From Clostridium massiliamazoniense (GTDB lineage: Bacteria; Bacillota; Clostridia; Clostridiales; Clostridiaceae), in NCBI RefSeq assembly GCF_001403635.1, contig NZ_LN879468.1, positions 1,945,501-2,009,500 on the forward strand: 64,000 nt of DNA. Direction: 5' to 3'. Below the pieces are notes generated by a model that was not told where the DNA came from, made no database searches, and worked only from the letters and a program-made list of their open reading frames with translations. The translations under genes were made by a program, and so were the position numbers. Below are positions 1 through 8,822 of the stretch, piece by piece. How positions within the stretch are numbered: position 1 is the first letter of the stretch; every line of letters starts with the position of its first letter.

Positions 1-236
1 GATTAGCTAAAGGAATCAAATTAAACTATCCTGAATCAGTAGCACTTATTACAGATGCAATCATGGAAGGTGCTAGAGAGGGTAAAACTGTTGAAACTTT
101 AATGGATGAATGCAGAAAAATCTTAAAAAGAGATGAAGTTATGGAAGGAATTCCAGAAATGATTCATGCAATTCAAGTTGAATGTACTTTCCCAGATGGT
201 ACTAAACTTGTAACTGTTCATGATCCTATTCACTAA
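1..236 (+). CDS. ureA: Urease subunit gamma, 3' part (copy 1)
   Basis: Small structural subunit of the nickel enzyme urease, which hydrolyses urea to ammonia and carbamate in the cytoplasm. The window opens inside the gene, so only about the last 78 codons are visible, ending HDPIH-stop at 234-236. The reading matches the complete UreA at 21696-21998 residue for residue over most of its length, including the stretch [19 protein letters not shown]. The Shine-Dalgarno of ureB (AAGGAGG) follows directly, so ureA-ureB-ureC-ureE form one operon. Copy 2 ends DPIQ, so the two copies are diverged paralogues and not an assembly duplicate. The start and promoter lie outside the window. Confidence 0.95.
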   Translation, partial: LAKGIKLNYPESVALITDAIMEGAREGKTVETLMDECRKILKRDEVMEGIPEMIHAIQVECTFPDGTKLVTVHDPIH

Positions 237-253
237 TTAAGGAGGCTTAAGTT

Positions 254-577
254 ATGATACCAGGAGAATACAAATTATCACAAAAAGCAATACAATACAA
301 TGCAGGCAGAGAAGCCACAGATTTAAAAGTAAAAAATACAGGCGATAGACCAGTTCAAGTTGGATCTCATTTTCACTTTTATGAAGTTAATAAAGCTTTA
401 GATTTTGACAGAGATGCTTCTTATGGTAAGAGATTAGACATACCAGCTGGAACAGCTGTAAGATTCGAACCAGGTGATGAAAAAGTAGTTCATTTAATAG
501 ACATTGGTGGAGTAAGAAGAGTTTACGGACTTAATAATAAAGTAGATGGATTCCTAGATGAAGGGGGCAAAAGATAA
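254..577 (+). CDS. ureB: Urease subunit beta (copy 1)
   Basis: Second structural urease subunit, 107 residues, the usual length for a separate beta chain. It starts MIPGEYKL and carries the conserved [15 protein letters not shown] segment and the [11 protein letters not shown] loop typical of the family. An AAGGAGG Shine-Dalgarno sits about 8 bases before the ATG. Its stop overlaps the ureC start by one base (TAATG), which suggests translational coupling. Compared with copy 2 (21356-21679) it differs at scattered sites, for instance SQK for AEE near residue 9 and Y for P after HFHF. It is expected to assemble with UreA and UreC as a (UreABC)3 unit. Confidence 0.97.
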   Translation: MIPGEYKLSQKAIQYNAGREATDLKVKNTGDRPVQVGSHFHFYEVNKALDFDRDASYGKRLDIPAGTAVRFEPGDEKVVHLIDIGGVRRVYGLNNKVDGFLDEGGKR

Positions 578-2292
578 TGAGCTTTGAAATAGATAGAAAA
601 CATTATTCAGATTTATTTGGACCTACTGCAGGAGATAGTATAAGACTTGCAGATACAGGTTTATTCTTAAAAATAGAAAAAGACCTAACAGTTTACGGCG
701 ATGAATGTAAATTCGGTGGTGGTAAATCTTTAAGAGATGGTATGGGGCAAAACTCAATCGAAACTAGAAAGAACCCTAAAGTAGTTGACTTAATAATCAC
801 AGGAGCTACTATAGTAGACTACACTGGAATTTATAAAGCTGATATTGGTATAAAAGATGGCAAAATAGCTGCTATCGGTAAAGGTGGTAACCCACATGGA
901 ATGGATGATATTGATTTTGTAGTTGGTGTTAGTACAGAAGCTTTAGCAGGAGAAGGTTGTATATTAACTGCTGGTGGTATTGATACACACGTTCACTACA
1001 TCAGCCCAGACTTAGTTGAAACAGCTCTACATGGAGGTATTACAACTGTTATAGGTGGAGGTACTGGTCCTAACGATGGTACTAATGCAACAACTTGTAC
1101 TCCAGGTGAATGGAACATACATAGAATGTTAGAATCCTTTGAATGTCTTCCAATAAACGTTGGTATATTAGGAAAAGGTAGTGGAGCTAGTGTAGAAGTT
1201 AACGCTGAGCAAATCAGAGCTGGTGCTTGTGGATTAAAAGTTCATGAAGACTGGGGTGCTACTAGATCAGCTATAAATTATTCATTAGCTGCTGCTGACG
1301 AATATGATGTTCAAGTTGCAATCCATACAGATACATTAAACGAAGGTGGATTCGTTGAAGATACAATTGATGCTATTAAAGGAAGAGTTATTCATACATT
1401 CCATACTGAAGGAGCTGGTGGTGGTCACGCACCTGATATCTTAAAAATGGCTTCACACTTAAACGTATTACCAGCATCAACAAACCCAACAAAACCATAC
1501 ACAGTTAACACAATAGCTGAGCACTTAGATATGCTTATGGTTTGTCACCACTTAGACTCAAAGGTTCCAGAAGATATAGCATTCGCTGACTCAAGAATAA
1601 GAAAACAAACTATCGCTGCTGAAGATATTCTTCATGACATGGGTATATTCAGTATCATGAGTTCAGATACAATGGCTATGGGAAGAATCGGAGAAGTTAT
1701 AGCTAGAACATGGCAAACAGCTTGTAAAATGAAAGAACAAAGAGGAATCATGGAAGGTGACTCAGAATACAACGATAACAACAGAATCAAGAGATATGTT
1801 TCTAAGTACACAATCAACCCAGCTATCGCTCATGGTGTATCAGAATATATCGGATCAGTTGAAGTTGGTAAAATTGCTGACTTAGTACTTTGGGATCCAG
1901 CATTCTTTGGCGTTAAACCTAAGATAGTAATCAAAGGTGGTATGATTAACCTTTCAGTTATGGGAGAAGCTAATGCTTCAATACCAACTTGTCAACCAGA
2001 ATTATTAAGAAATATGTTTGGTGCTTATGGTAAAGCTATTGGATCAACTTGTATTTCATTTGTATCACAATATGCTTACGACCATGACATAAAAGGACAA
2101 TTAGGATTAGAGAGAATAGTTCTTCCTGTAAGAGGCATCAGAAACTTAACTAAGAAAGATATGAAATTTAATGATCAAATGCCTGAATTAGAAGTAGATC
2201 CACAAACTTATGATGTTACAGTTAATGGTAAGCTTATTACTTGTGATCCTGCTGATGTTCTACCAATGGCTCAAAGATACTATTTATTCTAA
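577..2292 (+). CDS. ureC: Urease subunit alpha, catalytic (copy 1)
   Basis: Catalytic urease subunit, 571 residues. All residues of the di-nickel site are visible when aligned to the Klebsiella enzyme (offset +4): H138 and H140 in THVH, the carbamylated K221 and H223 in [10 protein letters not shown]250, H276 in HTFHTEGA, the flap C323 and H324 in VCHHLD, and D364 in SSDTMAMGR. The enzyme should therefore be active if it is metallated. By hand comparison it differs from copy 2 (19641-21356) at about 32 of 571 positions, and the first 110 residues are identical. Unusual changes are C190 (G in copy 2) and C at the TACKMK site (G in copy 2). The gene is coupled to ureB. Confidence 0.98.
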   Translation: MSFEIDRKHYSDLFGPTAGDSIRLADTGLFLKIEKDLTVYGDECKFGGGKSLRDGMGQNSIETRKNPKVVDLIITGATIVDYTGIYKADIGIKDGKIAAIGKGGNPHGMDDIDFVVGVSTEALAGEGCILTAGGIDTHVHYISPDLVETALHGGITTVIGGGTGPNDGTNATTCTPGEWNIHRMLESFECLPINVGILGKGSGASVEVNAEQIRAGACGLKVHEDWGATRSAINYSLAAADEYDVQVAIHTDTLNEGGFVEDTIDAIKGRVIHTFHTEGAGGGHAPDILKMASHLNVLPASTNPTKPYTVNTIAEHLDMLMVCHHLDSKVPEDIAFADSRIRKQTIAAEDILHDMGIFSIMSSDTMAMGRIGEVIARTWQTACKMKEQRGIMEGDSEYNDNNRIKRYVSKYTINPAIAHGVSEYIGSVEVGKIADLVLWDPAFFGVKPKIVIKGGMINLSVMGEANASIPTCQPELLRNMFGAYGKAIGSTCISFVSQYAYDHDIKGQLGLERIVLPVRGIRNLTKKDMKFNDQMPELEVDPQTYDVTVNGKLITCDPADVLPMAQRYYLF

Positions 2293-2311
2293 TTAAATTT
2301 GGAGGTTTAAA

Positions 2312-2803
2312 ATGATTTTAAATAAGTTTTTTGGAAATATAAAAGAATTAGGTAACATAAATCATCACCATGACCATAGAGATCATCATAATCATGGTGA
2401 TATAAATCATTATCATATTGAAACTGTAGTCCTTGATAAACCAATGGAATGCAATAATTTAAAGGTTACTTCTGATCATAACCATGAATATGAAATATCT
2501 ATTCCTAATAGAGAATTAAAAGATGGAGATATAATATTAAAGGATGGGCATAACTTAGTAGTGGTATCCATAGCTACTGATGAGGTTTTAGTCATTGAAC
2601 CTAAGAGTATGTTAGAGATGGGTGAAATAGCTCATTCACTTGGTAATAGGCATTTACCTGCTCAATTTAAGCACGGAAAGATGTTATTACAATGTGATAG
2701 CAGAATAGAAGAAATACTGAAATCAAGCAATATAGAATATTCAAAAGAAAAGGTGAGTTTAGATAAACCTTTTAGAAGTATTGATACTGGTCACATTCAC
2801 TAA
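2312..2803 (+). CDS. ureE: Urease accessory protein UreE (copy 1)
   Basis: Nickel metallochaperone that delivers Ni2+ to the UreD/F/G-apo-urease complex. It has 163 residues. The C-terminal two thirds carry the UreE core (LGNRHLPAQFKHGKMLLQCD, with the conserved HGKMLLQCD-like metal-binding region). A histidine-rich stretch lies near the N-terminus (about residues 18-36, with HHHDH and DHHNHGD motifs), whereas most UreE proteins have it at the C-terminus. AGGAGGT precedes the ATG. It is the last gene of this cluster: no ureF, ureG or ureD follows, and a terminator hairpin comes next. Copy 1 must therefore depend on accessory proteins encoded elsewhere, most plausibly at 17543-19001. Confidence 0.95.
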   Translation: MILNKFFGNIKELGNINHHHDHRDHHNHGDINHYHIETVVLDKPMECNNLKVTSDHNHEYEISIPNRELKDGDIILKDGHNLVVVSIATDEVLVIEPKSMLEMGEIAHSLGNRHLPAQFKHGKMLLQCDSRIEEILKSSNIEYSKEKVSLDKPFRSIDTGHIH

Positions 2804-2865
2804 AAACTTGTTCTATAAACTTATTTAAAACATGGCCTCTAATATATTTAGAATAAGTTAAATTA

Positions 2866-2898
2866 AAAAGAGATGTATGAAACTCATACATCTCTTTT
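2866..2898. terminator. Bidirectional terminator between ureE and SEC-C gene
   Basis: Perfect 15-bp inverted repeat (AAAAGAGATGTATGA / TCATACATCTCTTTT) with a 3-base loop, A-rich on the left and T-rich on the right. It serves the converging ureE (+) and SEC-C (-) genes. Confidence 0.85.
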
Positions 2899-2915
2899 AT
2901 ATTAATATTTATAGA

Positions 2916-3410
2916 TTATTTTCCACAACACTTTTTGTATTTTTTACCGCTTCCGCATGGACATGCGTCATTTCTACCTACTTTAGGTTCTTTAACGATA
3001 GTTTTTGATTTTTTATATGCTACTTCAATTTCAGCTCTCTTCTCTGCTGAGAATATTCCATCCCATTGAGGTAAATTATATAAATAATCTGCTTTAGCAT
3101 CTAACATATTGAAGTATAATTTTTCAAAATCAATATCTAAAGCTAATTCAGTATTAGCTTCTACTTTTTCTAAATCATATTCTGATTTTAAACTATCATT
3201 GATTCCATCAACAAATCCCATAATAAATTCTACACTTGCATTATACTCTTTTGCTAATTCTTCTATTGTAGTTTTCTTAACTTCTTTTGAAGCTAGTAAA
3301 TCTGTGTATATTCTTGTTTCTATATCACTATACTCGTTCCAAAACGCATCTTCACCTTTAGTTCTAACATAATCAACTACCATATCTGTCCATTGCTTAT
3401 ATAAACTCAT
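2916..3410 (-). CDS. SEC-C metal-binding domain protein
   Basis: A 164-residue protein ending in a SEC-C motif: [20 protein letters not shown], the CxCxSGx6CC zinc ligand pattern also found at the C-terminus of SecA. The rest is acidic and predicted helical, with no transmembrane segment or signal peptide. SEC-C proteins bind zinc and often contact ribosomes or SecB-like partners, but no function is established for this stand-alone form. It stands alone on the minus strand next to the urease cluster, with its own Shine-Dalgarno region (AGGAAG) before ATG at 3410. Family assignment is firm; function is unknown. Confidence 0.85.
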   Translation of the reverse strand: MSLYKQWTDMVVDYVRTKGEDAFWNEYSDIETRIYTDLLASKEVKKTTIEELAKEYNASVEFIMGFVDGINDSLKSEYDLEKVEANTELALDIDFEKLYFNMLDAKADYLYNLPQWDGIFSAEKRAEIEVAYKKSKTIVKEPKVGRNDACPCGSGKKYKKCCGK

Positions 3411-3486
3411 CTTTTATCTTCCTCTCTCAAAAAAATCTTAATTTGATTATAATAATATAATTCTATATTTTCAATATTTTACTTAA

Positions 3487-3642
3487 TTATTTAACTTCAT
3501 ATTTTGAAGTTTTATCACAATAACTACATTTTTCAGTGTTATTCTCTACAAGGTCAGGTGACTTTTCATATTCATTTATTATTTCTTCCATAGCTATGTC
3601 TACATGTTCTAAGCAAGAAAAAACTATTTCACTTGATTCCAT
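3487..3642 (-). CDS. Small CxxH/CxxC zinc-binding-like protein (YyzF/BA_5709 family)
   Basis: A 51-residue gene with an excellent Shine-Dalgarno (TAGGAGGGAAA) before ATG at 3642. The product begins MESSEIVFSCLEHVDIAMEE and ends with a CSYC pair. The CLEH (CxxH) and CSYC (CxxC) pairs are the signature of the CxxH/CxxC protein family (BA_5709; yyzF in B. subtilis), whose genes typically sit beside the YycJ metallohydrolase. Here it lies directly downstream of that gene on the same strand, 42 bases away. The four ligands suggest one zinc site. The function is unknown; the context links it to the cell-wall/WalJ locus. Confidence 0.85.
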   Translation of the reverse strand: MESSEIVFSCLEHVDIAMEEIINEYEKSPDLVENNTEKCSYCDKTSKYEVK

Positions 3643-3684
3643 ATATGTATTTCCCTCCTAGATGATAAATACATTAAGTCCATT

Positions 3685-4476
3685 TTAAATTCTAATAAAG
3701 TTACTTGGATTATTACGCTGTGCTACAGTAAGTTTTAAATCTTTATCCAAAACTATCCCTTTAGCATCTAATATATTGCTTACTGACTTATGTGCTAATT
3801 CTGGAACATTATTAGTGTTGCTTAAATGCCCTAAAATTATATTTTTAAAACTATTGTCCTTCATTAGTTCTACTATGGCATTACCACAATCTTCATTACA
3901 TAAATGACCTCTTTCGCTTAATACCCTTCTTTTTAAATCATAAGGGTAAGGTCCAAACTTTAACATTTCCACATCATGATTTGCCTCTAATAAAATTATT
4001 TCTGAATCTACAACATTTTGTCTTATTTCCTCAGTAAATGTTCCTATATCGGTTACTATACTTGCACTCTTTCCTTCCGTTCTTACTGTATACCCCATAG
4101 ATGATATTGAATCATGTGGAGTATTAAATGCTTGTATTTCTAAATCATCAATTGTAACTAATGATCTTTTTCCTATAACCTTTATATTTTTTTCGCTTAT
4201 CTTTCCTAGGCTCTTTTCCATTGCCTCCCAAGTTAGCTCATTTGCATAAATAGGAATATCAAATTTCCTTGAAATTATTCCAGCACCTTTAATATGGTCT
4301 ATATGTTCATGTGTAATGAATATACCTTTTATTAACTTTGGATTTTCTCCTATTACATCTAAGGCTTCTATTATCTTTTTTCCTGACAGTCCAGCATCAA
4401 TTAGGACTCTATTATTTTCTGATCCAACTAGTATGCTGTTTCCACTACTCCCACTGTATAATGAACAAAAAATCAT
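3685..4476 (-). CDS. walJ: MBL-fold metallohydrolase YycJ/WalJ
   Basis: A 263-residue metallo-beta-lactamase-fold hydrolase of the YycJ/WalJ family, linked in Bacillus and Streptococcus to the WalRK cell-wall regulon and to coordination of DNA replication with wall metabolism; related proteins act as 5' exonucleases. The metal motif THEHIDHIKG (HxHxDH) lies near residues 55-64, with later ligands in TDIGTF and ILGHLSN. The N-terminus SLYSGSSGNS is typical of the family. The usual partners walRK are not in the window; instead murA lies upstream and the CxxH/CxxC gene downstream. It is probably cotranscribed with murA (24-base gap). Confidence 0.9.
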   Translation of the reverse strand: MIFCSLYSGSSGNSILVGSENNRVLIDAGLSGKKIIEALDVIGENPKLIKGIFITHEHIDHIKGAGIISRKFDIPIYANELTWEAMEKSLGKISEKNIKVIGKRSLVTIDDLEIQAFNTPHDSISSMGYTVRTEGKSASIVTDIGTFTEEIRQNVVDSEIILLEANHDVEMLKFGPYPYDLKRRVLSERGHLCNEDCGNAIVELMKDNSFKNIILGHLSNTNNVPELAHKSVSNILDAKGIVLDKDLKLTVAQRNNPSNFIRI

Positions 4477-4500
4477 GCCTTCTCAACCCCAATATACTAA

Positions 4501-5757
4501 TTAATGTCTTCTTTCTATTTGAGCACCTAATTTATTGAATTTATCTTCAATATGAGGATATCCTCTATCTATGTGTTCTATATCTCTTATTTCTGTTTCG
4601 CCTTCAGCCACTAAACCAGCTATAACCATTGCTGCTCCAGCTCTTAAGTCAGTAGCTACTACAGAAGCTCCTTTTAATTTTTCAACACCTGTTATGTGTG
4701 CTATTGTTCCTTCAACTTCTATATTTGCACCCATTTTTATTAACTCAATAGCGTGCTTTTGTCTTGTTTCCCAAATGCTTTCAACTATAGTACTTTTTCC
4801 TGGTACAGTAGTTAAAAGTGCTGACATTGGTTGTTGAACATCTGTTGGGAATCCAGGGTATGGTGCAGTTTTTATATTGACACCATTTAAAGGTCCATCA
4901 ACATATACTCTAACAGTATCGTCACCTTCTTCTATTTTAACTCCCATTTCTAAAAGTTTAGCACTTATTGATTCTAAATGCTTAGGAATAACATTTGTTA
5001 ATGTTACATCTCCTCTTGTTGCTGCAGCAGCTATCATAAATGTTCCTGCTTCTATTTGATCTGGAACAACGCTATAATTACATCCTACAAGTTCTTTAAC
5101 ACCTTGTATTCTTATTACATCTGTACCTGCTCCTTTAATGTTAGCACCCATTGTATTTAAGAAATTAGCTACGTCAACTACATGTGGCTCTCTAGCAACA
5201 TTTTCTAATATAGTAGTTCCTTCTGCTAATGTAGCAGCTATCATAACGTTGATAGTTGCTCCTACACTTACTACATCAAAGAAAATATTAGCTCCTACTA
5301 ATTTTTCAGCTTCAACTACAACAGCACCATTTGTGATTTCAACATTAGCTCCTAATGCTTCAAATCCTTTTATATGTTGGTCTATTGGTCTCTCTCCAAT
5401 AGGGCATCCTCCAGGTAATTCTACTCTTGCTTTTTTAAATCTAGCTAAAAGTGAACCTATGAAATAGTAAGATGCTCTCATTCTTCTTACGTCTTCTGTA
5501 CATGCATCTGTATTATTTAAGTTTTCTGAATCTATTTCTAGTGTATTAGCACCTAACTTTGATACCTTAACTCCTAAACTTCCTAAGATTCTCTCATGAC
5601 AATGTATATCTTCTATATCTGGTACATTGTCTATTACACATTTTCCTTTGCTCGCTAAGATAGCAGCTGGTAGGATTGCTACAGCTGCATTTTTTGCTCC
5701 ATTTATTTCTACAAGCCCATTAAGAGCATTGCCTCCTCTAACGATTAATCTTTCCAT
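4501..5757 (-). CDS. murA: UDP-N-acetylglucosamine 1-carboxyvinyltransferase
   Basis: Catalyses the first committed step of peptidoglycan synthesis, transfer of enolpyruvate from PEP to UDP-GlcNAc, in the cytoplasm. About 418 residues. K22 (INGAKNAA) and the catalytic loop cysteine C118 ([11 protein letters not shown]) are present; because this is Cys and not Asp, the enzyme is expected to be fosfomycin-sensitive. An upstream in-frame GTG at 5766 exists, but the AAGGGTG Shine-Dalgarno is better spaced for the ATG at 5757 (MERLIVRGG), which I chose. Low-GC Gram-positives often have two MurA paralogues; only one is seen here. Confidence 0.95.
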   Translation of the reverse strand: MERLIVRGGNALNGLVEINGAKNAAVAILPAAILASKGKCVIDNVPDIEDIHCHERILGSLGVKVSKLGANTLEIDSENLNNTDACTEDVRRMRASYYFIGSLLARFKKARVELPGGCPIGERPIDQHIKGFEALGANVEITNGAVVVEAEKLVGANIFFDVVSVGATINVMIAATLAEGTTILENVAREPHVVDVANFLNTMGANIKGAGTDVIRIQGVKELVGCNYSVVPDQIEAGTFMIAAAATRGDVTLTNVIPKHLESISAKLLEMGVKIEEGDDTVRVYVDGPLNGVNIKTAPYPGFPTDVQQPMSALLTTVPGKSTIVESIWETRQKHAIELIKMGANIEVEGTIAHITGVEKLKGASVVATDLRAGAAMVIAGLVAEGETEIRDIEHIDRGYPHIEDKFNKLGAQIERRH

Positions 5758-6119
5758 CCATTTCACCCTTACTATCTATAAATTTTATAAAATAGTTCCT
5801 ATATATATCATTTTCCAATTATTTCTTTTTTATTCTTAAATGTCGTTTTTTTATAAATATCCTTTTTATTTTAAAGTATATTTATAGTGATTACAATATT
5901 TTTTCATAACCACCCATGTATACCATTATAACAATAATAGGTCAATATTAAAAGCAATTTTTTAATAGGTATATGGAACAATTTTTGTTAAATTAAAAAA
6001 TAGAAACAAAAATTTTTTTTATATTTTCTTTAACATCTTTAATTTGTTTTATAGATTGTTAATATGTTATAATTTAATAATAAATGGTATTTAAAGTTTG
6101 ATTTAAGTGAGGTTTAAAA
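5758..6119. other. AT-rich intergenic region with candidate promoter for the 2H gene
   Basis: The divergent gap between murA (-) and the phosphoesterase gene (+) holds no coding sequence that I can support. A plausible + promoter lies at 6044-6073: TTGTTT, 18 bases, then TATAAT preceded by TG (extended -10). The rest is poly-A/T-rich. Confidence 0.45.
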
Positions 6120-6653
6120 ATGAAATATTACTTAGTAGCATTATTTGATAACAATTCAAATGAACAAATTGCTCCTATAAAACGTGATTTATCAAGAAAA
6201 TATAGATTACCTAGGCAACAGGTTTATTCACATATTGTTTTAAAAACTTTTGATAGTCCCAATATAGAAAAGCTAGATGAAGTTTTAATTAAAATGTTTA
6301 AACCTTATAAAAAGTTTAAAGTTGAACTAACAGGTGATATATTTTGTTACGAAAATTCACCTAAAAACCTTAATTTAAAAATTGAAAATAAAGGTTATAT
6401 AAAAAAAATATCTAGATCATTAAGCGATATGTTAAAACTACATGGTTTTAATGTTAAAGATGAACATAATCAACTTTCTATTTCAATAAATAATTCTTTT
6501 ATGTTTAGGGATTTCAAGAAAGATTTCAATAATAATATAATTTTCAGAGGAACTCATCAATTTGAAACTTTAAAAATAGATAGAGTAGAGCTCTGGAAAA
6601 TCTCAAATAAAAAAGAAACAATTATTAAAAGTTATATTTTGCGTAATTATTAA
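6120..6653 (+). CDS. 2H phosphoesterase / 2'-5' RNA ligase-like protein
   Basis: A 177-residue protein resembling the LigT/2H phosphoesterase superfamily, which act on 2',3'-cyclic or 2'-5' phosphodiester ends of RNA or small nucleotides. The N-terminal MKYYLVALFD strand and the motif HIVLKTF near residue 38 fit the first H-x-(T/S)-x motif in relaxed form. The second motif near SISINNS or THQFETLKI is degenerate, so activity is uncertain. A GTGAGGT Shine-Dalgarno precedes the ATG. The gene is monocistronic, with a terminator directly after it. Family assignment rests on the N-terminal motif and size. Confidence 0.65.
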   Translation: MKYYLVALFDNNSNEQIAPIKRDLSRKYRLPRQQVYSHIVLKTFDSPNIEKLDEVLIKMFKPYKKFKVELTGDIFCYENSPKNLNLKIENKGYIKKISRSLSDMLKLHGFNVKDEHNQLSISINNSFMFRDFKKDFNNNIIFRGTHQFETLKIDRVELWKISNKKETIIKSYILRNY

Positions 6654-6658
6654 AATTT

Positions 6659-6691
6659 GGTCTATCAAACATTATTAATTTTTGATAGACC
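6659..6691 (+). terminator. Rho-independent terminator
   Basis: Perfect 11-bp stem GGTCTATCAAA / TTTGATAGACC followed by a T-rich run, just after the 2H phosphoesterase stop. Confidence 0.85.
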
Positions 6692-6823
6692 TTTTTATTA
6701 TATTTTTCTTAATATTTGGTATTTATTTTTTTGTAGTCGTTTTCTCCACTTTAAATTTTGCTTAATATTGTTTAAAATAGTTAAAGAACTTATTCTTAAA
6801 ATTTAGATAGGGGGATCTACTAA

Positions 6824-7303
6824 ATGAAGTTGGACTACTTTTTTACTTATCAAAAACAATTAAATGAAAGGATCTTAATAGATCAAAATTTAGATGATTA
6901 TAAAGTAACTGCTAGAATGCATCTTGCTCTTCAGGTTAACATAAGTGAATTAGCCAATGAAACTAAATGCTTTGTTTACTGGGATGATGTAAAATCGTCA
7001 CCATCAAAAGATATTATTTTAAAGAAGTATATTAATTGTTTAAATCACATTTTCACTATTGGTTTAGATAGAAGCTATACTGATATTGATGAAATAGCTA
7101 TAGAAAAAAGCTCTCTTTGTTTAAGCGACCAATTTTTAAACTTATTTGTAGATATCAATGACCTACGTACCTCACCATCTGAAGATCATTACTCCACGTT
7201 ACTAGAGGATTTCTTTGCCTTAGGTTTTAGTCTAGGACTATCTTTAGATGTTATTAAAGAAACATTTTTTAATAAGGATATTTTTGAAGTAGCTCTATCT
7301 TAA
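6824..7303 (+). CDS. Dimeric dUTPase-like protein with degenerate active site
   Basis: A 159-residue all-alpha NTP pyrophosphohydrolase-fold protein of the dimeric dUTPase (dUTPase_2) family. The helix ALQVNISELANET followed by YW, and LKKYINCLNHIFTIGLD, align with the family pattern (ALQVELGELANE, then LEEYVDCLHFILSIGLE). Three of the four metal-binding acids appear changed: the EXXE motif reads N39-x-x-E42 and the EXXD motif reads K68-x-x-N71. It may therefore lack dUTP hydrolysis and work as a regulatory or structural pseudoenzyme. Its own Shine-Dalgarno (AGGGGGA) and a downstream terminator mark a single-gene unit. Confidence 0.75.
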   Translation: MKLDYFFTYQKQLNERILIDQNLDDYKVTARMHLALQVNISELANETKCFVYWDDVKSSPSKDIILKKYINCLNHIFTIGLDRSYTDIDEIAIEKSSLCLSDQFLNLFVDINDLRTSPSEDHYSTLLEDFFALGFSLGLSLDVIKETFFNKDIFEVALS

Positions 7304-7320
7304 AAATGGAGCTACTTCAA
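7284..7320 (+). terminator. Terminator overlapping the dUTPase-like stop codon
   Basis: 12-bp stem TTGAAGTAGCTC / GAGCTACTTCAA. The left arm covers the last codons of the gene and the stop lies in the loop. The T-run after it is short. Confidence 0.7.
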
Positions 7321-7454
7321 AAATTTTATTTAACTTAATTAAATCCATATTTTGAAACTTATCTAAAAACTCATCCCTTATTAACTTTCATTTTATATCA
7401 CAAAAAAAACTCAATTCATATAATATATAGAAAGTACTATAGGAGTTTTAAACC

Positions 7455-8651
7455 ATGTTTTTCAGTGAAAAAAAACTTTCTAGAGACCTTAATTTACTAT
7501 TAAAAAAAGATCTCCTTACATCCTATAGAGTAATTATTGAATTAAAAAATAAAAATATACTTATTGATGATATTATAAAAAGGCTTAAAGGAGTCTTAAT
7601 AAATAATATAAATTCTATCGGATTAGTCTCTGCAGAACTTAGTCCTTTTGCAATTAAAAGATTAATAGAATATCCAGATATTAAATTTATTTCTCTTGAT
7701 GAATATTGCTTTTTGTGCGGCTTAAGTTTAACTACAGCAAACAAAGCAAGCTTCAGACAATATTCTTCATTAACAGGTAAAGGAATTTCTATAGCACTAT
7801 TAGATAGTGGAGCATTTCCTCATCCCGATTTAATATCTCCTCAAAATAAAATTGCAGAATTTCATGACTTAGTAAATGAATATAAGTATCCCTATGATGA
7901 TAATGGTCATGGCACAGCCTTAGCGTCTCTTCTTTGTGGCAGTGGAATAAGCTCACGATTTCTTTATAAAGGAATTGCTGAAAATGCTAATCTTATAATT
8001 TATAAGGTGTTCAATAAGCTAGGTCGGGCATATTTATCTGATATTTTCTATACCCTTGATTCTATAATTACTCAAATTCAAAATGGAACTATAATAAAAT
8101 TACTTTTACTTCCATTTGAAAATTTCTCTACCAATTTGAAACATATAGATTATTTTAATGAACTTTTATCCATGTTAATTTCTTTGGGTTCAATCCCTAT
8201 AATGCCTGTTGGTAGCAATAGCAATTCCTATAATAGCATTTCAGGGTTAGCTCTAAATAATAATAGTATTCTAGTTGGAGGCTTAGAAAATATGTCTAAC
8301 TCTCCTAGCGCTTATAGCTTTTCATCCTGTGGTTCAAAAAAAATTGCTCCTTTAGTTTCTTTTTGTTGTAGTAATATTATTTGTGCCAATACTGACCCTA
8401 ATTATATATCAGAAAGAAATTCTATTAAGCTCTATCCACATAAATTAAAAGATAATTATAAAACATTATCAGGAACTTCGGTTTCCTCTACTTATCTTTG
8501 CGGACTTTGTGCTTTATTATTAGAAAAGTATCCAGAGTACAATTTCAATGATGTAAAATCTAAAATCGAACTATGTTCCCAAGAAATTGATGGTCTAGAT
8601 TTTAATCATATCGGAAAAGGAACCTTGAACCTAGAAGAATTTTTAAAATAA
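7455..8651 (+). CDS. S8 family subtilisin-like serine protease
   Basis: A 398-residue subtilase with an intact triad: D117 in ALLDSG, H152 in DDNGHGTALAS and S342 in LSGTSVSS. The oxyanion asparagine is probably in PVGSNSNS. Residues 1-95 form an N-terminal domain resembling a short inhibitor/prodomain. No signal peptide or lipobox is visible, so it is probably intracellular or spore-associated rather than secreted. It is unusually rich in cysteine (FCLCG, SFCCSNIIC and others). TAGGAG lies before the ATG. The gene is monocistronic and flanked by terminators. The substrate is unknown. Confidence 0.88.
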   Translation: MFFSEKKLSRDLNLLLKKDLLTSYRVIIELKNKNILIDDIIKRLKGVLINNINSIGLVSAELSPFAIKRLIEYPDIKFISLDEYCFLCGLSLTTANKASFRQYSSLTGKGISIALLDSGAFPHPDLISPQNKIAEFHDLVNEYKYPYDDNGHGTALASLLCGSGISSRFLYKGIAENANLIIYKVFNKLGRAYLSDIFYTLDSIITQIQNGTIIKLLLLPFENFSTNLKHIDYFNELLSMLISLGSIPIMPVGSNSNSYNSISGLALNNNSILVGGLENMSNSPSAYSFSSCGSKKIAPLVSFCCSNIICANTDPNYISERNSIKLYPHKLKDNYKTLSGTSVSSTYLCGLCALLLEKYPEYNFNDVKSKIELCSQEIDGLDFNHIGKGTLNLEEFLK

Positions 8652-8660
8652 TAAAATCAA

Positions 8661-8689
8661 TATAGGGTTGACCAAATAACAACCCTATA
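8661..8689 (+). terminator. Rho-independent terminator after the subtilase
   Basis: 10-bp stem TATAGGGTTG / CAACCCTATA with a 9-base loop, followed by TTTCTTT. Confidence 0.8.
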
Positions 8690-8822
8690 TTTCTTTAAAT
8701 TAAATTGATAAATTTTTCCTTATTTCACATAATAATGTTTGTTGAGTGTTAAAAATCTCTTTGATATAATGGTTAAAGACGGTTTTTAAACTTATATAAT
8801 TTTAAGAAAGGTAGCAAATATT

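Noticed and set aside
1632-1817. Antisense open frame inside ureC copy 1 (and its twin at 20116-20301 in copy 2)
   Set aside because: It is the mirror of a conserved, codon-biased gene, has no ribosome site, and its presence in both copies follows from UreC similarity.
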